The notes under the pieces are model-generated. The model was not told the origin of the DNA. It saw only the letters and a program-made list of their open reading frames with translations, and ran no database searches. Shown in pieces: positions 24,696 to 33,970 of a stretch of 64,000 bases of DNA. The position numbers and the translations under genes are program-made. The stretch lies in the NCBI GenBank assembly GCA_044230205.1, contig JBGARN010000003.1, forward strand, positions 1-64,000. The letters are read 5' to 3'. This stretch comes from JAEUTH01 sp044230205. Lineage in GTDB: Bacteria > Bacteroidota > Bacteroidia > AKYH767-A > OLB10. The first letter of the stretch is position 1. Every line of letters starts with the position of its first letter.

Positions 24696-27600
24696 ATGAC
24701 AAACCTTTACAAAATATGCTTACTGATTGCTGCAATCAGTGTTTCATCTATTGCTTATTCACAAACTGAAGAGGCAAGGCTGTTGCGTTTTCCGTCCATT
24801 TCGCAAAACGGAATTACTTTTACTTATGCCGGAGATTTATACACCGTGCAACGCAATGGTGGCATGGCTCGTAAGATAACTAACGATGTGGGTTACGAAT
24901 GTTTTGCCCGTTATTCGCCTGACGGAAAAACACTTGCATTTACAGGACAGTACGATGGCAATACCGAGGTTTATAAAATGCCTGCCGAAGGCGGAGTTCC
25001 TGTTCGGTTAACCTACACAGCTACACTGGGCCGTGATGATGTGAGCGATCGTATGGGTCCAAATAATATTGTGATGACCTGGCGCGATGATTCAAGCATC
25101 GTATATCGCTCGCGAAAAAAAACATTCAATGATTTTAAGGGACAGTTGTTTGTTGCACATACCAGCGGAGGTTTAAGTGATGAACTGCCTTTGCCAAGCG
25201 GAGGTAACATCAGCTATAGTGCCGACAAAAAGAAAATTGCATACAACCGAATTTTCCGTGAGTTCCGCACATGGAAATATTATAAAGGCGGTATGGCCGA
25301 TGATGTATGGATTTATGATTTCGATACCAAAAAAATTGAAAACATCACTAACAATATTTCGCAGGATATTTTTCCGATGTGGACAGGCAATAAAATTTAT
25401 TTCTGCAGCGACCGCGAGCGAATCATGAATTTGTTCTGCTATGATTTAACTACTAAACAAATCCGTAAGGTTACCAACTTCACTGAATTTGATATCAAAT
25501 GGCCTTCACTGGGCAATGATGCAATTGTTTTTGAAAACGGAGGCTACATTTATGTATTCGATCTTAAAACTGAAACTGCCAACAAAGTAAGCATCACTAT
25601 AGCTGATGATTTTGCAACCGGACGTAATGAAATGGTTGATGGAAATAAATTTATTGAAAATTCCACGATTTCGCCTGACGGCAGCCGTCTGCTCTTTACT
25701 GCCCGCGGTGATATTTTTACAGTACCTGCCAAGAGTGGTATTACCCGCAACTTAACCAAAACATCAGCTGCACATGATCGGGCACCACTATGGTCACCCG
25801 ATGGAAAAACAATTGCTTTTATAAGTGACGCAACCGGAGAAGATGAAATATATATCCAGCAACAAAATGGTTTGGCACCCGCTGCAGCTATTACCAAAAA
25901 TGCTGATACGTATAAGTATGGTTTAACATGGTCGCCCGACAGCAAAAAGCTATTATGGAATGATCAGAAAAAGCGCCTGCAGTTTGTAGATGTTAGCTCT
26001 AAAGAAGTAACGGTTATTGATACAGGTAAAGCAGGAGAAATAAACGACTTCTGGTTTTCACCTGATAACAAATGGGTGGTGTATACCAATTCTGAACCTG
26101 CATCGAAAAGCAGGATTTACCTGTTTGAGATAGCGACTAAAAAGCGCACTCCAATAACCAGCGACTGGTATGATTCATACAGCCCCATGTTTAGTAATGA
26201 TGGCAAATATTTATTTTTTGTTTCTGACAGAGATTTTAATCCCGTTTACAGCAACACAGAATGGAATCATGCTTACACGGATATGAGCAAAATTTATTTT
26301 GTCACGCTTGCTAAAAACACACCAAGTCCTTTTGCACCAAAAAATGATGAGGTAAAAATAAGCGAACAAAAATCGGACACTGCAAAGTCAGCCAAAGGCA
26401 AAAATGAGAAATCGAAAGACCAGCCAAAAGCAGAGGAGTCTAAGCCGAAAACACCTGATGTAAAAATTGACCTGGATGGAATTGAAAATCGTATTGCAGT
26501 ATTGCCGATTGCAGTATCGGGTTATTTTGGAATTACAGTAGTTGATAATTCGGTGTACTATTTAAAGCGCGGATATACAGATAATAAAACCTCACTCAAA
26601 CTATTTGACTTAAAGGAAAAAAAGGAAACAGATTTAGGAGAGATTGATGGTTATGAGATTACAGCCGATTTAAAAAAGATGCTCGTGATCAACAATAAAA
26701 ATTATTATGTGATTGATTTGCCTAAAGGAAAACTGGATTTGAAAGAATCAACAAATACAGGTGATATGAAAGTGTGGGTTGATCGCAAAGCCGAGTGGAA
26801 GCAGATTTTCAATGAATGCTGGAGGCAAATGAAATATTTCTTTTATGATGCCAACATGCATGGAGTTAACTGGCAGGCCATGTATGATAAATACAACCCA
26901 TTAGTGAAGTATGTAAATCATCGCGCTGATTTATCGTATATCATAGGTGAGATGATTGGCGAATTAAATGTTGGCCATGCCTATGTGGGTGGGGGCGATA
27001 AACCAGCTGCTGAACGGATACCAATGGGATTATTGGGTGCTGAGGTAGAAAGAGATGGCTCAGGATATTACAGGATTACCAGGATTTTAGATGGCGAAAA
27101 CTGGACAGGAAAAGGCCGTTCACCGTTAACTGAAATAGGTGTAAACGCAAAGAATGGCGATTATATAGTAGCTGTTAATGGTGTATCTACCAATAACATG
27201 AATGATATTTTTTCATCGCTGGTAAATATGGCTGGCAAACAGGTTGAACTGAAAATAAATAGTTCAGCATCAGAAAACGGTGCCCGCAATGTATTGGTTA
27301 CACCAATTAGTGATGAAAGTGAATTATACTATTACAACTGGGTGCATAAAAATATTAAGACAGTTAGCGATGCAACTCAGGGACAGGTGGGGTATCTGCA
27401 TATTCCCAACATGGGCGTTGAGGGACTTAATGAATTTATCAAGCACTTTTACCCACAGTTAAATAAGAAGGCTTTAATTATTGATGACAGGGGTAATGGC
27501 GGTGGTAATGTTTCACCGATGATAATTGAAAGACTGAATAGATCACTTGCCATGATCAGCATTGCAAGAAATACTGTACAATATTCTAATCCATTTCAGA

Positions 27601-27989
27601 TGATAGTAGGACCAAAAGTGGTGCTGATCAACGAGTATTCAGCAAGTGATGGCGATTTGTTTCCATACCGTTTTAAGAAATACAAAATGGGTAAGGTTAT
27701 AGGCAAACGCAGCTGGGGTGGTGTAGTAGGTATCAGAGGTTCGCTTCCTATTATTGATGGTGGCTATTTAAACAGGCCTGAGTTTGCGCCTTACGATACA
27801 GAAGGTAAAAACTGGATTATCGAAGGTTATGGTGTTGATCCGGATATTGTTGTTGATAATGATCCTGCAACTGAATATGCCGGTACTGATCAGCAATTAC
27901 AGGTTGCTATAAATCAAATACTTGAGGACTTAAAAACGCAGGGAATCAGCCTGCCGGCCCCTCCTCCATATTCGCTTAAAAACAAGTAA
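24696..27989 (+). CDS. Tricorn-like S41 protease, exported
   Basis: A large (about 1097 residues) exported peptidase. The signal peptide MTNLYKICLLIAAISVSSIA is followed by WD40/PD40-type propeller repeats (FARYSPDGKTLAFTGQYDG, WSPDGKTIAFISDATGEDEI, WSPDSKKLLWNDQKKRLQF). A lysine-rich linker lies around residues 560-595. Next come the C1 domain with GELNVGHAYVGGGD (candidate catalytic His), a PDZ-like domain, and the S41 core with DDRGNGGGNVSPMI and NEYSASDGDLFPYRFKKYK, whose Ser is the expected nucleophile. A longer frame starts at 24594, but ATG 24696 gives a proper signal peptide. It probably degrades peptides in the periplasm. Confidence 0.93.
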   Translation: MTNLYKICLLIAAISVSSIAYSQTEEARLLRFPSISQNGITFTYAGDLYTVQRNGGMARKITNDVGYECFARYSPDGKTLAFTGQYDGNTEVYKMPAEGGVPVRLTYTATLGRDDVSDRMGPNNIVMTWRDDSSIVYRSRKKTFNDFKGQLFVAHTSGGLSDELPLPSGGNISYSADKKKIAYNRIFREFRTWKYYKGGMADDVWIYDFDTKKIENITNNISQDIFPMWTGNKIYFCSDRERIMNLFCYDLTTKQIRKVTNFTEFDIKWPSLGNDAIVFENGGYIYVFDLKTETANKVSITIADDFATGRNEMVDGNKFIENSTISPDGSRLLFTARGDIFTVPAKSGITRNLTKTSAAHDRAPLWSPDGKTIAFISDATGEDEIYIQQQNGLAPAAAITKNADTYKYGLTWSPDSKKLLWNDQKKRLQFVDVSSKEVTVIDTGKAGEINDFWFSPDNKWVVYTNSEPASKSRIYLFEIATKKRTPITSDWYDSYSPMFSNDGKYLFFVSDRDFNPVYSNTEWNHAYTDMSKIYFVTLAKNTPSPFAPKNDEVKISEQKSDTAKSAKGKNEKSKDQPKAEESKPKTPDVKIDLDGIENRIAVLPIAVSGYFGITVVDNSVYYLKRGYTDNKTSLKLFDLKEKKETDLGEIDGYEITADLKKMLVINNKNYYVIDLPKGKLDLKESTNTGDMKVWVDRKAEWKQIFNECWRQMKYFFYDANMHGVNWQAMYDKYNPLVKYVNHRADLSYIIGEMIGELNVGHAYVGGGDKPAAERIPMGLLGAEVERDGSGYYRITRILDGENWTGKGRSPLTEIGVNAKNGDYIVAVNGVSTNNMNDIFSSLVNMAGKQVELKINSSASENGARNVLVTPISDESELYYYNWVHKNIKTVSDATQGQVGYLHIPNMGVEGLNEFIKHFYPQLNKKALIIDDRGNGGGNVSPMIIERLNRSLAMISIARNTVQYSNPFQMIVGPKVVLINEYSASDGDLFPYRFKKYKMGKVIGKRSWGGVVGIRGSLPIIDGGYLNRPEFAPYDTEGKNWIIEGYGVDPDIVVDNDPATEYAGTDQQLQVAINQILEDLKTQGISLPAPPPYSLKNK

Positions 27990-28225
27990 TTAAAAGCCTG
28001 CAACGGATTATTAATTCAGGTGCGTAATATTATTTTAAAAATATCTATAAAAATGGTATTAGAAGATGGCCTGAAAATGTTGAAATTGCTGATAAAAAAT
28101 AAAAAGTTGCGAATGTATGATATATAAAATGCATACTTGACAGCGTAAGAATTCCTTAATTATGATTTTAGCTGTCCAATTAAAGAAAGCTTCTTTGTGT
28201 CATGAACTTTAAAACTAATAATAAC

Positions 28226-29773
28226 ATGAAAAGAATTTATCAATTAACACGGAGCACGTTTGCTTTGGTTGCTGTAGTAGCAAGTATTTTTGCTTTTAGT
28301 ACCAAAGCGAATGCACAATTTCTCTGTGGTGCCGGATTCAGTTATACGGTATCACCAGGAGGCGTTGTAACATTTTATGATTCATCATATGTTTCAAGTG
28401 GCAATATTACAACAGCCACATGGAACTTTGGTGACGGAACAACAGGTACCGGAACTCAGGTTACGCATACCTATACCGGTTCAGGACCGTATACGGTTTG
28501 CTACACCATAGTTACATCTACAGGATGTTCTGATTCCAGCTGCCAGTATGTTTACCTTACTCCTTGCACGATTACAGGAACGTTTGCTTATGATTCCTTA
28601 ATGAGCACTCTAACGGTAACAGCAAATGGTGGCACACCACCTTATTCCTACATTTGGAATAACGGTGCAAATACTCAAACCATAACCGTAAATACTCCGG
28701 GCCAGTATTGCGTTAACATCATTGATGCTAACCAGTGCAGCCAATACCTGTGCTATACTGTTGGCGGTGGCGGAGGAACATGCTCTGCCTACTATTATTA
28801 CTATCAGAGTCCTTCTGGAGGTCCTGTTAATTTTTATGGAACATTCAGCGGAACGTATGCATCTGTATTATGGAATTTTGGTGATGGCACTACTTCTACA
28901 CAATTAAATCCGGTTCATACTTATGCTAATCCGGGTGTGTATGGTGTATGCGTTACTACCTATACTGCCCTTGGTACTGTTTGTGCAACTTATTGCGATA
29001 CAGTGATTGTAAATGGCGCAGGTGGTGGCTCATCAGTGCTTTGCGGAAATGTTTTTGGTGATTTGAATCAAAATGGAATTTTGGATTCTGCAGAAAACGG
29101 ACTCTCAGGCCAGGTAGTTATGTTATATGGCAATGGTATACAACAAACATTCACAACTACACCAGGTGGCAATTATACTTTTAATGTGCAACCCGGAACC
29201 TATTACATTTATTACTGTACCCAGTTTCCTAATTCATTAACAGTTCCTAATGATTCGGGCGGTTGCGGATTTTATACAGTTACCATTGGTGCTAATGATA
29301 CAATTTGTGGATTTGATTTTGGTGTTGCTGCCAATAGCGTTATTATTTCAGGTACAATTTTCATTGATGCCAATACCAACGGTATTATGGATGCAGGTGA
29401 ATATGGAATACCATATCAGCCGGTTCAGATCGGGGTATCATGGGCATATTCAAATGCAAATGGCCAGTTCAGTATATATAAACCTACAGGTACTTACACA
29501 GTTTCTTATACGCCAACAGGTAATTATGCACCTTATGCTTTAACAACTCCATCAAGCATTATAGTTAATGCTACTACTGCCGGAAATACCTATGGAAATA
29601 ATAACTTCGGTTTAAATATACCTCCCGGAACACAGAACCTTAGTGTTTCTATCGATCCGCATACTACTATAACTCCGGGCTTCCCTGCTTGGTATGATCT
29701 TGAGGTTTGCAATATTGGAGTAACTCCTGTTGCAGCAACCCTGGTTATGAACTATGATGGAGGTTTAACATGA
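28226..29773 (+). CDS. N-terminal fragment of frameshifted PKD/SdrD-B surface protein
   Basis: A secreted multidomain protein. The signal peptide MKRIYQLTRSTFALVAVVAS ends near KANAQ. Two PKD domains follow (TATWNFGDGTTGTGTQVTHT; VLWNFGDGTTSTQLNPVHTY), flanking a SprB-like repeat (TANGGTPPYSYIWNNGANTQ). Then come two SdrD-B/CnaB-like domains, each starting with an EF-hand-like loop (DLNQNGILDSAENG; DANTNGIMDAGEYG). The frame ends at TGA 29771-29773 after NYDGGLT. The continuation (DWASPAAASNNTVTHTLTWN) is in the +1 frame, so one extra base is present. ATG 28226 is preferred to 28202 because of the signal peptide. Confidence 0.85.
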   Translation: MKRIYQLTRSTFALVAVVASIFAFSTKANAQFLCGAGFSYTVSPGGVVTFYDSSYVSSGNITTATWNFGDGTTGTGTQVTHTYTGSGPYTVCYTIVTSTGCSDSSCQYVYLTPCTITGTFAYDSLMSTLTVTANGGTPPYSYIWNNGANTQTITVNTPGQYCVNIIDANQCSQYLCYTVGGGGGTCSAYYYYYQSPSGGPVNFYGTFSGTYASVLWNFGDGTTSTQLNPVHTYANPGVYGVCVTTYTALGTVCATYCDTVIVNGAGGGSSVLCGNVFGDLNQNGILDSAENGLSGQVVMLYGNGIQQTFTTTPGGNYTFNVQPGTYYIYYCTQFPNSLTVPNDSGGCGFYTVTIGANDTICGFDFGVAANSVIISGTIFIDANTNGIMDAGEYGIPYQPVQIGVSWAYSNANGQFSIYKPTGTYTVSYTPTGNYAPYALTTPSSIIVNATTAGNTYGNNNFGLNIPPGTQNLSVSIDPHTTITPGFPAWYDLEVCNIGVTPVAATLVMNYDGGLT

Positions 29774-29775
29774 CT

Positions 29776-30722
29776 GGGCAAGTCCTGCAGCAGCAAGCAA
29801 CAATACAGTTACTCATACATTAACCTGGAATCTTGGTGTTATCAATCCCGGTGACTGTGAATATATCTGGGTTGACTTTGATGCTTCAACAGGATATGTG
29901 ATTGGAACCAATGTTGTTCAAAGCGCAATGGTTACTCCTGTTACCGGCAGCGATATTGATATGAGCAACAATATTGATACGGTTCATCAAACTGTAGTAG
30001 GTTCATGGGATCCGAACAATAAGCTTGCTGTTCAAACCAATTATTCTGATCCTGCTTACCAGTTGGTATCTACCGTTAATCCTGACCAGAGTATTGAATA
30101 TACCATCAACTTCCAGAATTTAGGTACAGCTCCTGCACAGAATATTGTTGTGGTTGATGAGCTTAGCAATGATGTTGACTGGAGTACCTATGAATATTCA
30201 GGCTCAAGCCATAATGCAAAAGTAAACCGTAATGGTAATGTAGTTACTTATCAGTTCTTAAACATTCAGTTACCTGATGCAACTACAAATGAACCTCAAA
30301 GCCACGGTTATGTAACTTACCGTATTAAAGCTATTAATGGTTTAGCAGCAGGACACCAGATCAGCGATTTTGCAAACATCTATTTCGATTTCAACTCACC
30401 TGTTACAACTAACAATGCTGTTATCACTTTAATTCAGCCAAGCGGAATTAATGATAACGCAGCATCAGTAACAGTTGGTGCATATCCTAATCCTGTAAGT
30501 ACAATTGCTGCATTGCAGTTCAACCTGAAGTCGGCTTCAAATGTTGTTATTGATGTTATTAATTCAACAGGAAGCGTTCAATCACAATTGGTAAATGCTC
30601 ATTTAAGCAGCGGAGTACAAAAGGTTGACTTTAATTCTTCTGAATTGGCTAATGGTATTTATACAATTCGCCTTACCGTTAATGGTCAGTCATCTTACAC
30701 TAAAGTTTCTGTATCACATTAA
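29776..30722 (+). CDS. C-terminal fragment of frameshifted PKD/SdrD-B surface protein, T9SS tail
   Basis: Continuation of the 28226 gene. It opens in frame with WASPAAASNNTVTHT just after the upstream stop (the first conventional start codon in this frame is GTG at 29898). A DUF11-like region common in T9SS cargo follows (PNNKLAVQTNYSDPAYQ, VNPDQSIEYTINFQNLGTAP, NIYFDFNSPVTTNNAV). The C-terminus is a type-A sorting domain (VGAYPNPVSTIAALQFNLKS ... NGIYTIRLTVNGQSSYTKVS). The combined span 28226-30722 is one nucleotide over a multiple of 3. A terminator follows at 30744. Confidence 0.8.
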
Positions 30723-30743
30723 CCTGGTATAACTATTAAATCA

Positions 30744-30780
30744 AAAACTCCTTCGGCTGATGCTGAAGGAGTTTTTTGTT
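30744..30780 (+). terminator. Rho-independent terminator
   Basis: AAAACTCCTTC (30744-30754) pairs exactly with GAAGGAGTTTT (30765-30775), the loop can pair further (GGC/GCT-like), and a T run follows. It ends the PKD/SdrD-B gene. The symmetric A/T flanks could also serve the convergent GNAT gene. Confidence 0.85.
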
Positions 30781-30840
30781 TTTTATAAAGTTGAATTGAC
30801 TATTAAATACTCAAAGAATACATCAGATGCATAAGCTAAG

Positions 30841-31389
30841 CTACTTTTTTAAGAGCGAATAAATGGCTGTGTCAAAAAACTTACCGTCATAAAAATAATT
30901 TTCCCTGAAGTAGGCTTCGCGCACAAATCCTAACTTTTCAAGCAGTTTTATGGAAGCTTCGTTGGCAGGGTTTACCTGGCCTTCAATGCTGTGAAGATTT
31001 AAAACATTAAATCCATAATCCAAAACAACAGCACAAACCTCTTTCATTATTCCCTGCGACCAATATGGATGATGCAGCGTGTAGCCTATTTCAGCACGGT
31101 GGTGTTCCTTTTCAATGCGCCATAAACCAAGAGTGCCCAGTAAAGCTTCGCTGTTTCTGTAAGTAATTTTCCAGGTAATGCCTTCATTGTTATTGAAGGA
31201 ATTATCAATCCTGTCAATCATAGCATAGGCTTCATCAATTGTGGTGAACTTTTTCTTGTCCAGGTATTTCATCACCTTATTGTCACTACGCATTTCAAAA
31301 ATGGCAAGTGCATCAGCTGCAACTATTCGCTTTAATGCAAACCGTTCGGTTTCGAGTACGGGGAAATCTCCAAAATTTATTTCAAGCAT
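30841..31389 (-). CDS. GNAT family N-acetyltransferase (RimJ/RimL-like)
   Basis: A 182-residue acetyl-CoA-dependent transferase. It has FALKRIVAADALAIFEMRSD at the N-terminus, the central HRAEIGYTLHHPYWSQGIMK, and the acetyl-CoA motif region EVCAVVLDYGFNVLNLHSIE. The hallmark GQVNPANEASIKLLEKLGFV, FVREAYFRENYFYDGKFFDT follows. This is the RimJ/RimL/SpeG-like class, which acetylates protein N-termini or small amines; the substrate cannot be assigned. It lies 32 nt downstream of the PLP-enzyme gene on the same strand. Confidence 0.92.
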   Translation of the reverse strand: MLEINFGDFPVLETERFALKRIVAADALAIFEMRSDNKVMKYLDKKKFTTIDEAYAMIDRIDNSFNNNEGITWKITYRNSEALLGTLGLWRIEKEHHRAEIGYTLHHPYWSQGIMKEVCAVVLDYGFNVLNLHSIEGQVNPANEASIKLLEKLGFVREAYFRENYFYDGKFFDTAIYSLLKK

Positions 31390-31421
31390 TTTAAATCTGA
31401 ATTACACAAGTGCAGCAATTA

Positions 31422-32570
31422 TTAAATCAGTTTTAGTGCATTATCTAAATCACCAATCAGCACATCAGCTTCTTCCAGCCCGATATAAAAACGAATGAAG
31501 CCAACAGGGTAACCACTGTCATCAGCAAAGGCACATGCAGGTATGATCAGCGATTCATGTCCGCCCCAGCTTACAGCCATCAGGAAATATTTTAAGGATT
31601 CGCAGAATTTTATGACAGCATTTCTGTCGCTGGTTTTTAATACAATTGAAAACATGCCCATAGGCATGAGCATTTGTTTCTTGGCAAGTTCATATTGCGG
31701 ATGCGATGGATGAAACGGGTAATAGATGCGTTCCACCTTTGGATGTGTTTCTAAAAATGAAATTATTTTTTGAGCGCTTGCTGATGATTGCTGTAAACGC
31801 AATGGTAAGGTGCGCAACGAGCGCAGCATGAGCCATGAATTTAAAGGAGAGCTGATAGCCCCAAAATTCAGATATTCGTTCTTGTAAATTTTTTCGATCA
31901 TGGCATGACTTCCGCATATGATACCGGCCACAACATCGCTGTGACCGTTAATATATTTTGTGGCAGAATTTATGATCAGATCAACTCCGTATTTTTCAGG
32001 ATGCTGACCAACAGGTGAACAGTAACTGTTATCAATTATCGTAAGGATGTTTTTTTGTTTTGCAAGCTGGCACACCGCTTCTAAATCCTGTAACTCAAAA
32101 AACATGGTGGTAGGGCTTTCGAGATAAATGAGCCGGGTGTTAGGCTGCAATGCATTCTCAAAATTTTTAAGATCGCTTCCGTTAACAAAAGTTGTTGTAA
32201 CTCCATAACGCGGAAGGAATGCAGTAAACAACTGGTAAGCCCAGTTGTATGGATGCTCCACGCATAGTACATGATCACCGGCTTTGAGTTGCGATAACAC
32301 AGCAACACTTATGGCGGCAGCACCGCTGGAAAGCACCAGGCAATCTTCAGTGCCCTGCAGCGCTGCAATTTTTTTGCACAGCATTTCTGTGGTTGGATTA
32401 TTACCACGGGTATAAAGCCTGTATTTTTTTTCATCAGTAAATGCCTTTTGCATTTGCGCAACAGTATTGAAAACAAAGTTGCTGGTTTGTATAATTGGCG
32501 GGCTTACGGCATTGTAATATTCTTCGCGCTCTTCGCCCAACTGATTGATAATGTAACTTAGGTTCATCAT
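31422..32570 (-). CDS. Cys/Met metabolism PLP-dependent enzyme (cystathionine gamma-synthase/lyase-like)
   Basis: A 382-residue fold-type I PLP enzyme. Family blocks are YTRGNNPTTEMLCKKIAALQ, CLVLSSGAAAISVAVLSQLK, IDNSYCSPVGQHPEKYGVDL, and the PLP-lysine motif SATKYINGHSDVVAGIICG. The C-terminal FIRFYIGLEEADVLIGDLDN completes the match. Whether it acts in trans-sulfuration synthesis, lysis or on another gamma-substituted amino acid cannot be decided from the motifs. The next gene downstream is a GNAT. Confidence 0.92.
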   Translation of the reverse strand: MMNLSYIINQLGEEREEYYNAVSPPIIQTSNFVFNTVAQMQKAFTDEKKYRLYTRGNNPTTEMLCKKIAALQGTEDCLVLSSGAAAISVAVLSQLKAGDHVLCVEHPYNWAYQLFTAFLPRYGVTTTFVNGSDLKNFENALQPNTRLIYLESPTTMFFELQDLEAVCQLAKQKNILTIIDNSYCSPVGQHPEKYGVDLIINSATKYINGHSDVVAGIICGSHAMIEKIYKNEYLNFGAISSPLNSWLMLRSLRTLPLRLQQSSASAQKIISFLETHPKVERIYYPFHPSHPQYELAKKQMLMPMGMFSIVLKTSDRNAVIKFCESLKYFLMAVSWGGHESLIIPACAFADDSGYPVGFIRFYIGLEEADVLIGDLDNALKLI

Positions 32571-32675
32571 TTCAGAAAATTAATTTTATAGAAAAAAATT
32601 TTAATACACATTTAATTTTATGCATTGATGTTTACAATTACGGCTAAGCTAATAATAATAGTTTGATGCCAATTG

Positions 32676-32722
32676 CCAATATCCAATACTCAATATCCAA
32701 TATCCAATATCCAATTTCCATC
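32676..32722. repeat. Heptamer CCAATAT tandem array
   Basis: About six imperfect copies of the 7-mer CCAATAT in the 190-nt gap between the PLP-enzyme gene and the sulfatase gene. It is a second family of 7-nt tandem arrays, besides the CCTCAAA tracts. Confidence 0.8.
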
Positions 32723-32761
32723 CTCCAAACAAATAACAAATTTATTTCGTAGCATCGCCCT

Positions 32762-33970
32762 ATGCGCCACATGCAGGTCAAGCTTTTTATAGCAGTAATC
32801 ATATCATTCCTTATTTGGAACATGAATGCTAATGCACAGCAAAATTCAAAACGTCCGAATATTATTTTCATCATGAGTGATGACCATGCCTGCAGGGCTA
32901 TCAGTTGCTATGAAGGAATTATCAATCAAACACCACAAATTGACCGTATTGCTAAAAACGGAGTGCGTTTTACCAATTGCTTTTGCACCAATGCTGTTTG
33001 CGGCCCAAGCCGTGCAACCATTTTAACCGGGCAGTTATCGCACGTTAACGGCATGGTGAATAACGAAGTGGTGTTTGATTCATCAAGCGTTACGCTGCCA
33101 AAAAATTTACGCCATGCAGGATATCAAACAGCTATAGTAGGTAAGTGGCATCTTAAAAGCGATCCTACAGGGTTTGACTACTGGAAGATTCTGCCGGGGC
33201 AGGGCGAATATTTTAATCCTGATTTTATTGAGAACGGAAAAAAAATTCGTGAGCAGGGTTATGTTACAAATATTATAACCGATGGCGCTATTGATTGGAT
33301 GAATAAGCGCGATACTACGCGGCCATTTTTTATAATGATTCAAAACAAAGCTCCTCACCGTCCATGGTTGCCCGAATTAAAATATGCCATGCACTACGAC
33401 ACAGCAACAATTGTATTACCACAAAATTTTTATGACGAATACAGTAACCGTGCTGATGCTGCCGGGAGCCAGAAAATGACTGTAGCCAAGGATCTTGAGC
33501 CTGCAGCGGACCTTAAGATGTATAATAAACTTGCTGATGAAAATAATTACCGGGTAGATTTTGGACGATTGAGTAAAGAAGAACAGCACAATTACGACAG
33601 CATTTATGCTGTCCGGAATAAATCCTACTATGATAAAGTGCCAGCCGGTAAAGACCTGGCCAAATGGAAGTACAGAAGGTATATTAACGATTACCTGGCT
33701 ACCATTAAAACAGTAGATGATAAGGTTGGTGATGTGCTTGATTATCTTGAGAAGCATAATCTCATTGAAAATACAATTGTTATATATACATCGGACCAGG
33801 GATTTTTTCTTGGCGAGCATGGCTGGTTTGACAAGCGTTTTATGTATGATGAAAGTTACCGCATGCCCTTGCTCATTCAATATCCTGCAAAAATAAAAGC
33901 AGGCACTGTTAACGATCAGTTACTAATGAATATTGATTTTGCTCCTAATGCTGCTTGGATTGGGTATTAA
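32762..33970 (+). CDS. N-terminal fragment of frameshifted sulfatase
   Basis: An exported type I sulfatase. The signal peptide ends near NANAQ. The alkaline-phosphatase-like core begins RPNIIFIMSDDHACRAISCY with metal-binding Asp pair, and the formylglycine site is Cys80 in VCGPSRATILTG (CxPxR). YQTAIVGKWHLKSDPTGFDY and the late metal site IYTSDQGFFLGEHGWFDKRF are also present. The frame breaks near 33941-33960 after MNIDFAP, and the rest of the enzyme (LGLGINYPAGMQG) is in the +1 frame. No anaerobic sulfatase-maturating enzyme is encoded in this window. Confidence 0.88.
   Translation: MRHMQVKLFIAVIISFLIWNMNANAQQNSKRPNIIFIMSDDHACRAISCYEGIINQTPQIDRIAKNGVRFTNCFCTNAVCGPSRATILTGQLSHVNGMVNNEVVFDSSSVTLPKNLRHAGYQTAIVGKWHLKSDPTGFDYWKILPGQGEYFNPDFIENGKKIREQGYVTNIITDGAIDWMNKRDTTRPFFIMIQNKAPHRPWLPELKYAMHYDTATIVLPQNFYDEYSNRADAAGSQKMTVAKDLEPAADLKMYNKLADENNYRVDFGRLSKEEQHNYDSIYAVRNKSYYDKVPAGKDLAKWKYRRYINDYLATIKTVDDKVGDVLDYLEKHNLIENTIVIYTSDQGFFLGEHGWFDKRFMYDESYRMPLLIQYPAKIKAGTVNDQLLMNIDFAPNAAWIGY

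Noticed and set aside
29765..29780. Programmed +1 frameshift like that of prfB
   Set aside because: TGA followed by C is present, but there is no CTT slippery codon and no Shine-Dalgarno-like stimulator 3-4 nt upstream; an indel is simpler.
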